NCBI GenBank assembly: GCA_964406105.1
Contig: CAYOQK010000060.1
Span: 1-15,683 of the forward strand
Origin: WGAB01 sp964406105
Lineage (GTDB): Bacteria; Hydrothermota; Hydrothermia; WGAB01
Length of the DNA stretch: 15,683 nucleotides
Direction of reading: 5' to 3'
Below, piece by piece: positions 6,129-12,885 of the stretch; position 1 is the first letter of the stretch; each line of letters starts with the position of its first letter. The notes under the pieces were generated by a model. That model searched no databases. It worked only from the letters and a program-made list of their open reading frames with translations, and was not told the origin of the DNA. The position numbers were made by a program, and so were the translations under genes.

Positions 6129-9100
6129 GTGGGGATCCCTACCCTTTTGACGGCCGTCCTCCTGGTTTCAGGAACGGCCAAAATCGCCTTTTTGCACCAC
6201 GGGAACCAGTCCTTTGCCGACAATGGGGCCTACGCCCTGGTTCCCGGGGATCCGGGTTATAACGGCAATTCCTTTCATCGCACATTGGACAGCCACTTCT
6301 ACTGGGGGGTGCCGGTGGATATCCATATCTCCGGCCCCCTGGCCCAGTCTTACGGCTGGCTCAAGAACGACAACGGCTTGCTCCAACGACTGAAGAACGA
6401 CTTGGTGGACCTCGTAGCGGGCACCTATGCCGAGCACATCCTGCCCTATGTGGCCTCGGAAATCAACAGCTTTTCCTTTTGGTACTCGGTGCAGGTGGAT
6501 TCCGCACTCATCAAAAAACCTGGCTGGCCCAATTACCCTACGGTGGTGTGGATTCCCGAACGGGTATGGAAGTCGCAGGCCTTGATGCCTTATTCCCTTA
6601 TCGCCCTGCTGAACCAGGCCTTTGGCAAATACGGTTATACCAGCAGCGGCCAGTACGTGTGGATTCCTCCTGTAATCGTGTTGGATGACAACGTCCACGG
6701 GTGGTACCCCCACCAGTTTCCCAGCGGTGCCGAGTGCCATAACCCCTTCAAGGTACACCGAATGTACGACAACGATGGCAACATGGTGTTCGTGGTGTTC
6801 ATCTCCCAAACGGCCCGCGATCAAATGGTTTGGAACGACATTTCACAGCCAAGCAATCCCCTGCACCAGTTGCTCTCTAACCTGGCGGGCGATTGGGACC
6901 AATCCCAGTTCGTACTCTACGGAGACGATTGGGAAAAGGCGGCCGGGGTCGCTGGCTGGGACTTCGGTCAAGCCGGGGCTCCGGCCAACTCCTATGACCA
7001 TAACATCGCTTGGATCGCTCAGCAATCCTGGATCCAACCCATCCATGTAGCTGAGGCCGCCAAATGGTGGGGCCTGGATTACCTGTACGACAGCGATCCC
7101 TTGAACGATCCCCCGATCATCCAGATTGACTACGCTGCGTATCCTGAACTCCACGGGTGGACTGGAGGCACCTACGACAACTGGTACAACGATTTCAAGG
7201 CCACCCAAGCCGTGGACTGTGGCCTGCTGAATGACCTGAACGGCAACGGCGTACACGGGGACTACGAAGACCTTTGGCTTTGGGCCCGAGAGGTGTTGCT
7301 CCCTGTGCCCAACCACCGCATTGCCCAATTGGGGTGGGTTACCCTCACAGGAATGCTTTACGAAACCGCCTGGCACGAGGGCCCCGGCGGTGCCTTGGTG
7401 TACTGGGGCAAAAACCTTTGGAACCATACCCGATACGCCGGAGGGTTCGCCTTCGGGAGCCAATGGTACGATTCTCTGCGGTTCCTGGGGGGCAGCCATA
7501 TCACTCCCCTGGATGCCGATGGCGACTCCCTCCTGGAGTACGCTCTGTGGAACAGCGAGATCTGCGCCATCTTTGACCGCCGGGGCGGCCGGGCCCTTTG
7601 GATGTTCACCCGCGATGGCGACGTGGTGGTGGGCAACCTGATGAGCAACTGGGGCAACGAAGGCGACTACGACGATGGGGGCCATCCTGGCCTACTCCAC
7701 GACACCGAAGCCTGGAACTCCTGGTTCAATACCGTGGTGGACACAAGCCACCCGGATACCGCCATCCTCACGCTCAACGAAGCGTATGACAGCGATGGGC
7801 ACGCCGATAACTCGCTTCACAAGAGGATCCTTTTGGTGGCCAACCAGCCATACCTGGATGTCCTGTACACCTCCTCGGGCTATAACTGGACCAAGTCCGG
7901 GGTCACCCCTGACCTGTATCGGGTCCTTCTGGGTGAGGAGGCCCAATTCATCTCCGGATTGACCGATTCAGGCTGGACCTACGCAGGGTTTGAAGCCCCC
8001 AGCGGTACCCGCATCGTGTACCTCTGGGGCGACGGCCAGGGCCTGACCTTTTACCAGCACGGGAAGATGTCCTCGGGCGCCTATCTCATGGAACTCGGTG
8101 GACGCTCCGGCCTGTGGCGGATCTGGGTGTACGCCGGCAGAGGGGAACCCGAAGTACACCGGCCCGGACCAGGGGATCACTCCGGCCCGGTGGTGTGGGA
8201 CGTCCAGCAATGGCCTGATCGCCAGATCTTACCATCGGATTCCGTACGGGTATTGGCCCGGGCCGCGGATCCCTCCGGTGTGGCCCAAATGTGGATCCAC
8301 TACGGGGTCAATGGTCACTGGGCCTACCCCGATGTTCCCATGCACCAGGACAACGGCACCACCTACGATTGGGACGGCAATGGGGCCCCTACCCCAGAGC
8401 TCTTTGGGGGGTTCCTTCCTGCCCAAGCCTACGGCAGCGAGGTGGAATACGTGATCCACGCCTACGACTCCGTGGGCAACGAAGCCTGGGCAAACAACAA
8501 CGGCCAGAACTTCCGGTACACCGTGGGCGTCACCCGGTTCTATATGGACGGCCGGCTGGACCGAGTGGCCGAACTCCTGGCCCAAAACGGTGACATGCAT
8601 CTCTGGGCCTACCTGGACCAAGACTCTGGAACCCTGTACGTGGCCACCGAAGCCGCTGGCGATGGGCCCGACGCCTTCGCTAACGACCACTTTGTCTTTG
8701 TGCTGTTCCACGCCCCGGAGACCTTCCGATCGGCCCCTTGGGCCAAAAGCGGCCAAGTGGCCACCTGGTCTTACTACCTGGCCGATGAGAACGACAATTC
8801 CTTTACCGGATGGTTTGACGCCTCCGAGGCCCTGATGTCGGATACCACCCGGTTTCAAAGCACCAGCGGCGACTCTGTGTTGGAGGGGGTGATCTACTTG
8901 AAGCGGCTTTTGGGTTTCGTACCCGATACCCTGTACCTGGCCGTGGCCTCCTACGGCACATCCGACGGAGCCCCGCTGGAATGGCAGGTTCCCCGGCCCC
9001 ATACCCAGGACGGCAACCTGGATGCGGACGAGTATGTGAGGTTTCGTGCTGTGGTCACCTTTGTGCTGGACGGCGTGCCCGATACAGCAGTGGCCGAGCC

Positions 9101-9815
9101 CGTGGATTCGGCCGCAGGAGAAATCCTGTATGCGGCTTACGTGGAGGACTCGGGAAAACTCTACGTGGCTGCCCCTGCACCCAGCAGCGGCGAAGATCGG
9201 TATCTGTTCCTGGCCGTGACCTTCCCGTATGACTCCCAACCCGCTCCGGATGGCCACCAGGGGTACGTGGGGCAACCCCTGGCTTACCTGTATGCCGAAG
9301 GTACTCAACGGCAATGGTATCAAGCCGACGGCACTCCCCTACCCGCCTCTGTGGCTCAAGCCGATCCCGGAACCGGCGACTGGATGGAAGGGGTGGTGTA
9401 CCTGCAAAACCTGCTGGATACACTGCCCAGAGGTTTGTACTTTGCTTTGGGGGCCTACCGTGCAGACACCTTAGCCTTTCAGATCCCCGTTCCCCACCGG
9501 CCTAATCGCCACCTGGAGGGGTTTGAGTATGCCAATTGGCGACTGATCACGGTGGCCGGCGACGCCGATGGCGACGGCCACTACACACTCCTGGATGCCG
9601 TGTACACGGCCCGCTATCTCTTCTACGGATGGCCCGCGCCCCGTCCCCTGCTGGTGGCTGATCGCAACGGCGACCACCGATACGATGCCTTGGACCTCAC
9701 CTATATGGTGGCAGAGCTGTGGTCGCCGACACCGGGGATTCGCTGGACACTCCCTCGGGGTGAGAAACCCTGGGTTCCACGTGGCAAGCGTGGGCTTGGG
9801 ACAAATAGACGGTAA
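6129..9815 (+). CDS. Secreted GH57-family glucanotransferase/amylase-like protein with duplicated beta-sandwich domains and a C-terminal dockerin
   Basis: A 1228-residue protein. Residues 1-17 look like a short signal peptide (hydrophobic, ending SGTA). Residues about 18-340 carry GH57 conserved regions: I, FLHHGNQ (21-27, variant of HxHQP); II, DLVAGTYAEHILPYV (94-108); III, VVWIPERVWKS (139-149) with E144 as probable nucleophile; IV, YGDDWEKAAGVAGW (264-277) with D266 or D267 as probable acid/base. Regions II-IV resemble GH57 4-alpha-glucanotransferases, so an alpha-glucan substrate is inferred. A beta-rich region follows (about 430-670), then an Ig/Fn3-like domain (about 680-800) and two copies of an about 165-residue domain starting F-x-DG (803-972 and 976-1140), resembling CBM9/DOMON-like modules. 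A type I dockerin follows (1144-1197) with two calcium loops: D1145/D1147/D1149/D1156 and D1178/N1180/D1182/D1189. The basic tail 1198-1228 is antisense to the convergent gene. The exact reaction is not determinable here. Confidence 0.75.
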   Translation: MGIPTLLTAVLLVSGTAKIAFLHHGNQSFADNGAYALVPGDPGYNGNSFHRTLDSHFYWGVPVDIHISGPLAQSYGWLKNDNGLLQRLKNDLVDLVAGTYAEHILPYVASEINSFSFWYSVQVDSALIKKPGWPNYPTVVWIPERVWKSQALMPYSLIALLNQAFGKYGYTSSGQYVWIPPVIVLDDNVHGWYPHQFPSGAECHNPFKVHRMYDNDGNMVFVVFISQTARDQMVWNDISQPSNPLHQLLSNLAGDWDQSQFVLYGDDWEKAAGVAGWDFGQAGAPANSYDHNIAWIAQQSWIQPIHVAEAAKWWGLDYLYDSDPLNDPPIIQIDYAAYPELHGWTGGTYDNWYNDFKATQAVDCGLLNDLNGNGVHGDYEDLWLWAREVLLPVPNHRIAQLGWVTLTGMLYETAWHEGPGGALVYWGKNLWNHTRYAGGFAFGSQWYDSLRFLGGSHITPLDADGDSLLEYALWNSEICAIFDRRGGRALWMFTRDGDVVVGNLMSNWGNEGDYDDGGHPGLLHDTEAWNSWFNTVVDTSHPDTAILTLNEAYDSDGHADNSLHKRILLVANQPYLDVLYTSSGYNWTKSGVTPDLYRVLLGEEAQFISGLTDSGWTYAGFEAPSGTRIVYLWGDGQGLTFYQHGKMSSGAYLMELGGRSGLWRIWVYAGRGEPEVHRPGPGDHSGPVVWDVQQWPDRQILPSDSVRVLARAADPSGVAQMWIHYGVNGHWAYPDVPMHQDNGTTYDWDGNGAPTPELFGGFLPAQAYGSEVEYVIHAYDSVGNEAWANNNGQNFRYTVGVTRFYMDGRLDRVAELLAQNGDMHLWAYLDQDSGTLYVATEAAGDGPDAFANDHFVFVLFHAPETFRSAPWAKSGQVATWSYYLADENDNSFTGWFDASEALMSDTTRFQSTSGDSVLEGVIYLKRLLGFVPDTLYLAVASYGTSDGAPLEWQVPRPHTQDGNLDADEYVRFRAVVTFVLDGVPDTAVAEPVDSAAGEILYAAYVEDSGKLYVAAPAPSSGEDRYLFLAVTFPYDSQPAPDGHQGYVGQPLAYLYAEGTQRQWYQADGTPLPASVAQADPGTGDWMEGVVYLQNLLDTLPRGLYFALGAYRADTLAFQIPVPHRPNRHLEGFEYANWRLITVAGDADGDGHYTLLDAVYTARYLFYGWPAPRPLLVADRNGDHRYDALDLTYMVAELWSPTPGIRWTLPRGEKPWVPRGKRGLGTNRR
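8535..9548 (+). repeat. Tandem duplicated domain inside the GH57 protein (diverged protein-level repeat)
   Basis: Copy A is residues 803-972 (8535-9044) and copy B residues 976-1140 (9054-9548). They align along their length: FYMDGRLD against FVLDGVPD, LDQDSGTLYVATEA against VEDSGKLYVAAPA, LEGVIYLKRLL against MEGVVYLQNLL, DTLYLAVASYG against RGLYFALGAYR, and WQVPRPHTQDGNLDADEY against FQIPVPHRPNRHLEGFEY. The copies have diverged in DNA, so this is an old duplication. A carbohydrate-binding or adhesive role is inference. Confidence 0.7.
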
Positions 9816-10560
9816 TGCCTGCCAAAACCGTCCGCATCATCCATCGGCGGATCCACTTCGCCCGTAACAACTTTTCGTAGTCCGAGTCGCAGGGAGCAAA
9901 CTCCAAAAGAATGGTAGCCGCCGGGTGGGTCGCGTAGGGGGCCAGCCGGGGTTCCTGGGAAGCAACAACCGGCCGAAGTCTTTGGGTATGGAATCCCCAA
10001 AACCCCGCTAACTTCAGTGTGGAGTCCACCGCGCGGGCGAGGCATCGGGAGCGTTCGGCTCCAGGACCTTGAGCGAGGTAGGAAATCCGATAGCCCCGTC
10101 GCAGGGGACGAAGACCGATGTATCCCAAGAGCCGCCTCAGGGTTAAACAGCAGGAGGGTTTCGGGGGCATGAGGTCCAGCACCACCACGATGTCTGGTGC
10201 CCAGGCTTTCGCCTGTGGGAGGCGGCTTTGGGGAGCAGGGCAGGAGTCGGGGCCATGGCTGAGGCGAACCCACCGGAAATAGTGCCAGAGCTGGGCTTCC
10301 CATCCCAAGATCTCGGCTGTTTCCTGCACAATTTCGTGGGCTGTGCGATGCACTACAGTGGTGCAACCGGGTGAGGAAGCACAGGGCACAGGGTCAATCC
10401 ACAGAGCCAGCTGCCCGTAGTAAGCCGGATGCAGCACTGCATAAGGGGGCCGGAGAGATCCGTGTTCGTAGTACGTGCTCCACCGGTGGACGAACTCACG
10501 CACCAGGAGCACCACCAGCGTCAGGAACAGCAGGCTCCCCAGGAAACGTCGGCCCCTCAT
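9697..10560 (-). CDS. Membrane-anchored Amidase_3-like protein lacking the zinc-binding motifs
   Basis: A 287-residue protein with an uncleaved-type N-terminal anchor (about 7-22) after RGRR. The rest follows the order of N-acetylmuramoyl-L-alanine amidases (Amidase_3): a first strand LALWIDPVPC (51-60) where enzymes have DPGHGG, an AHEIVQETAEIL helix (74-85), SRLPQAKAWAPDIVVVLDL (112-130) where enzymes have R...ADLFVSIHAN, then GAERSRCLARAVDSTL (167-182), then PAATILLEFAP (213-223, matching PxILVExxF), and a final RTVLAGITVYL helix (243-253). The histidines of GHGG and SIHAN are missing, so it is probably not a zinc amidase. Eight cysteines are present. The ATG overlaps the metK stop by one base (TGATG), implying translational coupling. 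Residues 255-287 are antisense to the GH57 gene end. Similarity is judged by eye. Confidence 0.55.
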   Translation of the reverse strand: MRGRRFLGSLLFLTLVVLLVREFVHRWSTYYEHGSLRPPYAVLHPAYYGQLALWIDPVPCASSPGCTTVVHRTAHEIVQETAEILGWEAQLWHYFRWVRLSHGPDSCPAPQSRLPQAKAWAPDIVVVLDLMPPKPSCCLTLRRLLGYIGLRPLRRGYRISYLAQGPGAERSRCLARAVDSTLKLAGFWGFHTQRLRPVVASQEPRLAPYATHPAATILLEFAPCDSDYEKLLRAKWIRRWMMRTVLAGITVYLSQAHACHVEPRVSHPEGVSSESPVSATTALPPYR

Positions 10561-11744
10561 CAGTAAAGGGTCACCTGCTGGTCCAGAATCAGGTGGTACA
10601 GTTGGGGGATGCGATCCAGTTCTTCATGGACCAGGTTTCGGATCTGACCCTCGGGTAGGGCTGTTCCTGGCCGTTGGGGCTGCACCCACACGTGCACGGC
10701 CTGCGGGCGGTTCACAGGCTCCCCCACAGCACTCACCAGAAGCACATAAGCCTCTTCTATTTCGTCCACTTCTGTGGCGATCCGCCGGGCCAGGCGTTGC
10801 GCGGCCACATTGTAGAGTTTCCCGACATGGGAAATCGGGTTTTTGCCCGGGGCCGCCTCCAAAGACATCGGCCGCAACGGGGTGATTAACCCATTGACCC
10901 GGTTTCCCCGGCCCACCTGGCCATCGTCGCCCCCTTCGGCAGAGGTGCCGGTGACCGTGATGTAGAACGAATCGCGCGTGTCGGCGGTATTCACCCGGAG
11001 AGCGATGCGGAAGGGGGTGTGCTCCTGTAGGAACCGAGTGGCTTCCTCCTGCAACTGGGCTCGGGCTTCAAAGTAGGCATCGGCCGTAGAAAAGTACCGG
11101 GAAACCATCGCAGCCGCCACTGTCACCCGCAACAGATCACCTTCCCGAATGGCCATCACCTTGATGTCTTCGCCCACGTGGGGATACCGTTTCTTGAACT
11201 CCGCGGAGTTCAGGTACTGTTCCAAGCGGAGCACCGCCTGCTCTGTAGGGGTCAAAGGGTAGAACCCAACGCCAAAGGAGGTGTCGTTAGCCAAGGGCAC
11301 ACCCTCGCTCCGCAGGAAAAGGTCCACCAGGTCGGGGCTCCCAGGCCGCACCCACATCCGGTACTCCACGTCGGCCTCGGGATCCAGGTGCCGAACCACT
11401 TGCAGGTAGCGTTTGGCTGTTTCCTCATACAGGTCCCGCAGGGGAACCTCCTGGCCGTTCACCTCCAGGGTGGCCCGCCCCACCAGGTAGAACACCATGG
11501 GCTCCTCTACCCTTCCCCCACCCAATTCTGGCCGGGCTCGGCCACCCACGAGAAGGGCCTTGTCCACGTTGTGATGCAATACCCGCCCGAAGTTCTGGAG
11601 GTAGTACCGCGACAGTTCACGGGACACGGCCTCCACGATCCCGTCGGTGAGGGTATCCGGGTGGCCGATCCCCTTGCGTTCTACCACCTCCAGGGGCATC
11701 CGGTCAACCCGTTGCCCCTCCCAGAGCCCGAGGCGAATCTCCAT
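10560..11744 (-). CDS. metK: S-adenosylmethionine synthetase, archaeal type
   Basis: A 394-residue methionine adenosyltransferase (ATP plus methionine to SAM) of the archaeal family (AdoMet_Synthase, PF01941), not the usual bacterial MetK. Diagnostic motifs: ERKGIGHPDTLTDGI (22-36), RVLHHNVDKALLVGG (54-68), NDTSFGVGFYPLTPTE (153-168), GEDIKVMAIR (191-200), VTGTSAEGGDDGQVGRG (264-280), NRVNGLITPLRPMSLEA (281-297) and KNPISHVGKLYN (301-312). Length is normal for the family. The start is taken at ATG 11744, 9 bases after AAGGAGGT; an ATG at 11750 is too close, and a TTG at 11768 precedes the site. The first bases lie within midA (41-bp overlap), and the stop TGA overlaps the next ATG. MetK supplies the SAM used by MidA. 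Confidence 0.95.
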   Translation of the reverse strand: MEIRLGLWEGQRVDRMPLEVVERKGIGHPDTLTDGIVEAVSRELSRYYLQNFGRVLHHNVDKALLVGGRARPELGGGRVEEPMVFYLVGRATLEVNGQEVPLRDLYEETAKRYLQVVRHLDPEADVEYRMWVRPGSPDLVDLFLRSEGVPLANDTSFGVGFYPLTPTEQAVLRLEQYLNSAEFKKRYPHVGEDIKVMAIREGDLLRVTVAAAMVSRYFSTADAYFEARAQLQEEATRFLQEHTPFRIALRVNTADTRDSFYITVTGTSAEGGDDGQVGRGNRVNGLITPLRPMSLEAAPGKNPISHVGKLYNVAAQRLARRIATEVDEIEEAYVLLVSAVGEPVNRPQAVHVWVQPQRPGTALPEGQIRNLVHEELDRIPQLYHLILDQQVTLY

Positions 11745-12837
11745 CGGCATTGACCTCCTTGTGTTCAAAACCGGGTTCCTGGACCAGAACCCGGTGCTCT
11801 TTGCCGAAGCTGTACACCAAGGTTTTTACCGCCAGCCGAGCCCGAATCCGCTGCCGTTCATCTGGCTCTTGGCGTTCTATATTTTGGAGGACCTCCAGAA
11901 TGCCCGCCTGCAACAGGAAACGCCCCTGATCTCCAAACCAGCGGGTGCGGTACCCCGTGGCCTCTCCAGCCTCCTCCAACAACGTGAAGTCAATGTGCCA
12001 CGTGATGTCGCTCTCGCCGGGGTATTGGAAGGGGTCCTCCAGATAGCGGTGTCGGTAGTATATGGCCAGGCTTCCCTGGGGGAAGCGACGCAACAACAGG
12101 GGACGCCGTTCGCCGTAGTCAATGGTAACCACCCACTGCGGCCGAACCTGGGCCAGCAGGGCCTGGTGCACATGCTCAATGCTTGGGGCAATCTCCAATA
12201 CCGTACCCGGCTCGGCCAAGGGAGTGTAACGGGCCAGAAAGGAGCGGTGGTCGGGATCCTCCACGGGGAAAGGTTGGAAGGCCAGCCGATCCTGGGGCTC
12301 CAACACCACCCGGAGCTCTCGCCATCCCTGGGACGTTCGGAGAAACCGATAACACGGGAAAGCATCATAGAACTCGTTGGACCACACCAGAACCGCTCCA
12401 CTGGCCTCACTGAACTGTTCTACCCAGGCCACAGGATGCCCTTCCAGCAGGGCTCGCTGACGGCGAACCATCTCGGGTGATCGTTCGTACAACAGGTACT
12501 CCACCCTTTGGTATACCTGGGGATCCTCCCGCTGGAGAAAATCCAAAACGTCTTTTGCCAGGTATCCTTCGCCAGGTCCCAGTTCCAGGATGCGCACCCG
12601 AGGCTGCCGTTTCAGCGCACTCTGGAGCAAGGGCAACGCCCAACGAGCAAGGGTCCAGCCAAAGATAGGATGCAAATGCGGACTCGTGTAAAAGTCCCCT
12701 TCCCGACCGATGCCTGCCCCCCGTGTGTAATACCCTGCTTCGGGGTGATACAGGCACAGTTCCATGTACTCGTGGAAACTCATTGAACCCCTTTGGCGAA
12801 TCCTGGATACTATGAGCGTTCTAAGGTCCCGGTGCAT
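11704..12837 (-). CDS. midA: MidA/NDUFAF7-family SAM-dependent protein methyltransferase
   Basis: A 377-residue class I methyltransferase of the MidA family. Its mitochondrial relative NDUFAF7 dimethylates an arginine of a complex I subunit. Motifs: SFHEYMELCLYHPEAGYYTRG (20-40, the family N-terminal signature), GDFYTSPHLHPIFG (47-60), SAM motif I ILELGPGEGYLAKDVL (83-98), SNEFYDAFP (153-161), TIDYGERR (238-245) and DITWHIDFTLL (277-287). The ATG at 12837 supplies the helix that normally precedes the GY-Y motif; a later ATG at 12783 would cut into it. No Shine-Dalgarno sequence is visible, but promoter elements lie immediately upstream, suggesting a leaderless message. Its last 41 bases overlap metK. 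The substrate in this organism is unknown; no complex I gene is in the window. Confidence 0.88.
   Translation of the reverse strand: MHRDLRTLIVSRIRQRGSMSFHEYMELCLYHPEAGYYTRGAGIGREGDFYTSPHLHPIFGWTLARWALPLLQSALKRQPRVRILELGPGEGYLAKDVLDFLQREDPQVYQRVEYLLYERSPEMVRRQRALLEGHPVAWVEQFSEASGAVLVWSNEFYDAFPCYRFLRTSQGWRELRVVLEPQDRLAFQPFPVEDPDHRSFLARYTPLAEPGTVLEIAPSIEHVHQALLAQVRPQWVVTIDYGERRPLLLRRFPQGSLAIYYRHRYLEDPFQYPGESDITWHIDFTLLEEAGEATGYRTRWFGDQGRFLLQAGILEVLQNIERQEPDERQRIRARLAVKTLVYSFGKEHRVLVQEPGFEHKEVNADGDSPRALGGATG
11753..11760 (-). promoter_or_regulatory. Ribosome binding site deciding the metK start
   Basis: AAGGAGGT on the minus strand, inside midA. Counted from AAGGAGG, the gap is 9 bases to ATG 11744 but 3 bases to ATG 11750. 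The 9-base gap matches the 10-11 bases used by xerC, ccdA, the GH57 gene and the last gene, so 11744 is preferred. Confidence 0.7.
12783..12813 (+). promoter_or_regulatory. Candidate promoter for the lipoprotein-DUF5723 operon
   Basis: TTGAAC (12783-12788), 19 bases, TACTAT (12808-12813). It would start transcription near 12820, inside the first codons of midA on the other strand, with a leader of about 66 bases. The match is modest; TTATTT at 12844-12849 is another possible -10 box without a good -35 box. Confidence 0.3.
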
Positions 12838-12845
12838 GAAGCCTT

Positions 12846-12875
12846 ATTTAACAGCCTGCAGGCCTTCAGAATCAA
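12846..12875 (-). promoter_or_regulatory. Probable leaderless promoter for midA-metK operon
   Basis: On the minus strand, TTGATT (12875-12870), an 18-base spacer, then TTAAAT (12851-12846) ending 8 bases before the midA ATG. Transcription would start at or beside the ATG. It lies in the 48-bp gap shared with the divergent lipoprotein gene, so the two units may be co-regulated. Confidence 0.45.
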
Positions 12876-12878
12876 GGA
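12874..12878 (+). promoter_or_regulatory. Ribosome binding site deciding the lipoprotein start
   Basis: AAGGA sits 7 bases before ATG 12886. It supports this start over an in-frame upstream TTG at 12793, whose extra 31 residues are polar and would bury the signal peptide. Confidence 0.6.
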
Positions 12879-12885
12879 AACGATC

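Noticed and set aside
8229..9323. 364-codon minus-strand frame across the GH57 gene
   Set aside because: Antisense of domains whose protein-level duplication is clear on the plus strand; no promoter or ribosome site seen.
9777..9796. Hairpin CCACG-tggcaag-CGTGG as a terminator between convergent genes
   Set aside because: The stem is only 5 bp, with no following T-run on either strand, and it lies within both coding regions.
11745..11768. Longer MetK from TTG 11768 or ATG 11750
   Set aside because: The strong AAGGAGGT lies inside or only 3 bases before these starts; ATG 11744 has the proper 9-base gap.
12793..12885. 31-residue N-terminal extension of the lipoprotein
   Set aside because: It would bury a clear lipoprotein signal peptide; a ribosome site sits 7 bases before ATG 12886, and the extension reads antisense through the midA start.
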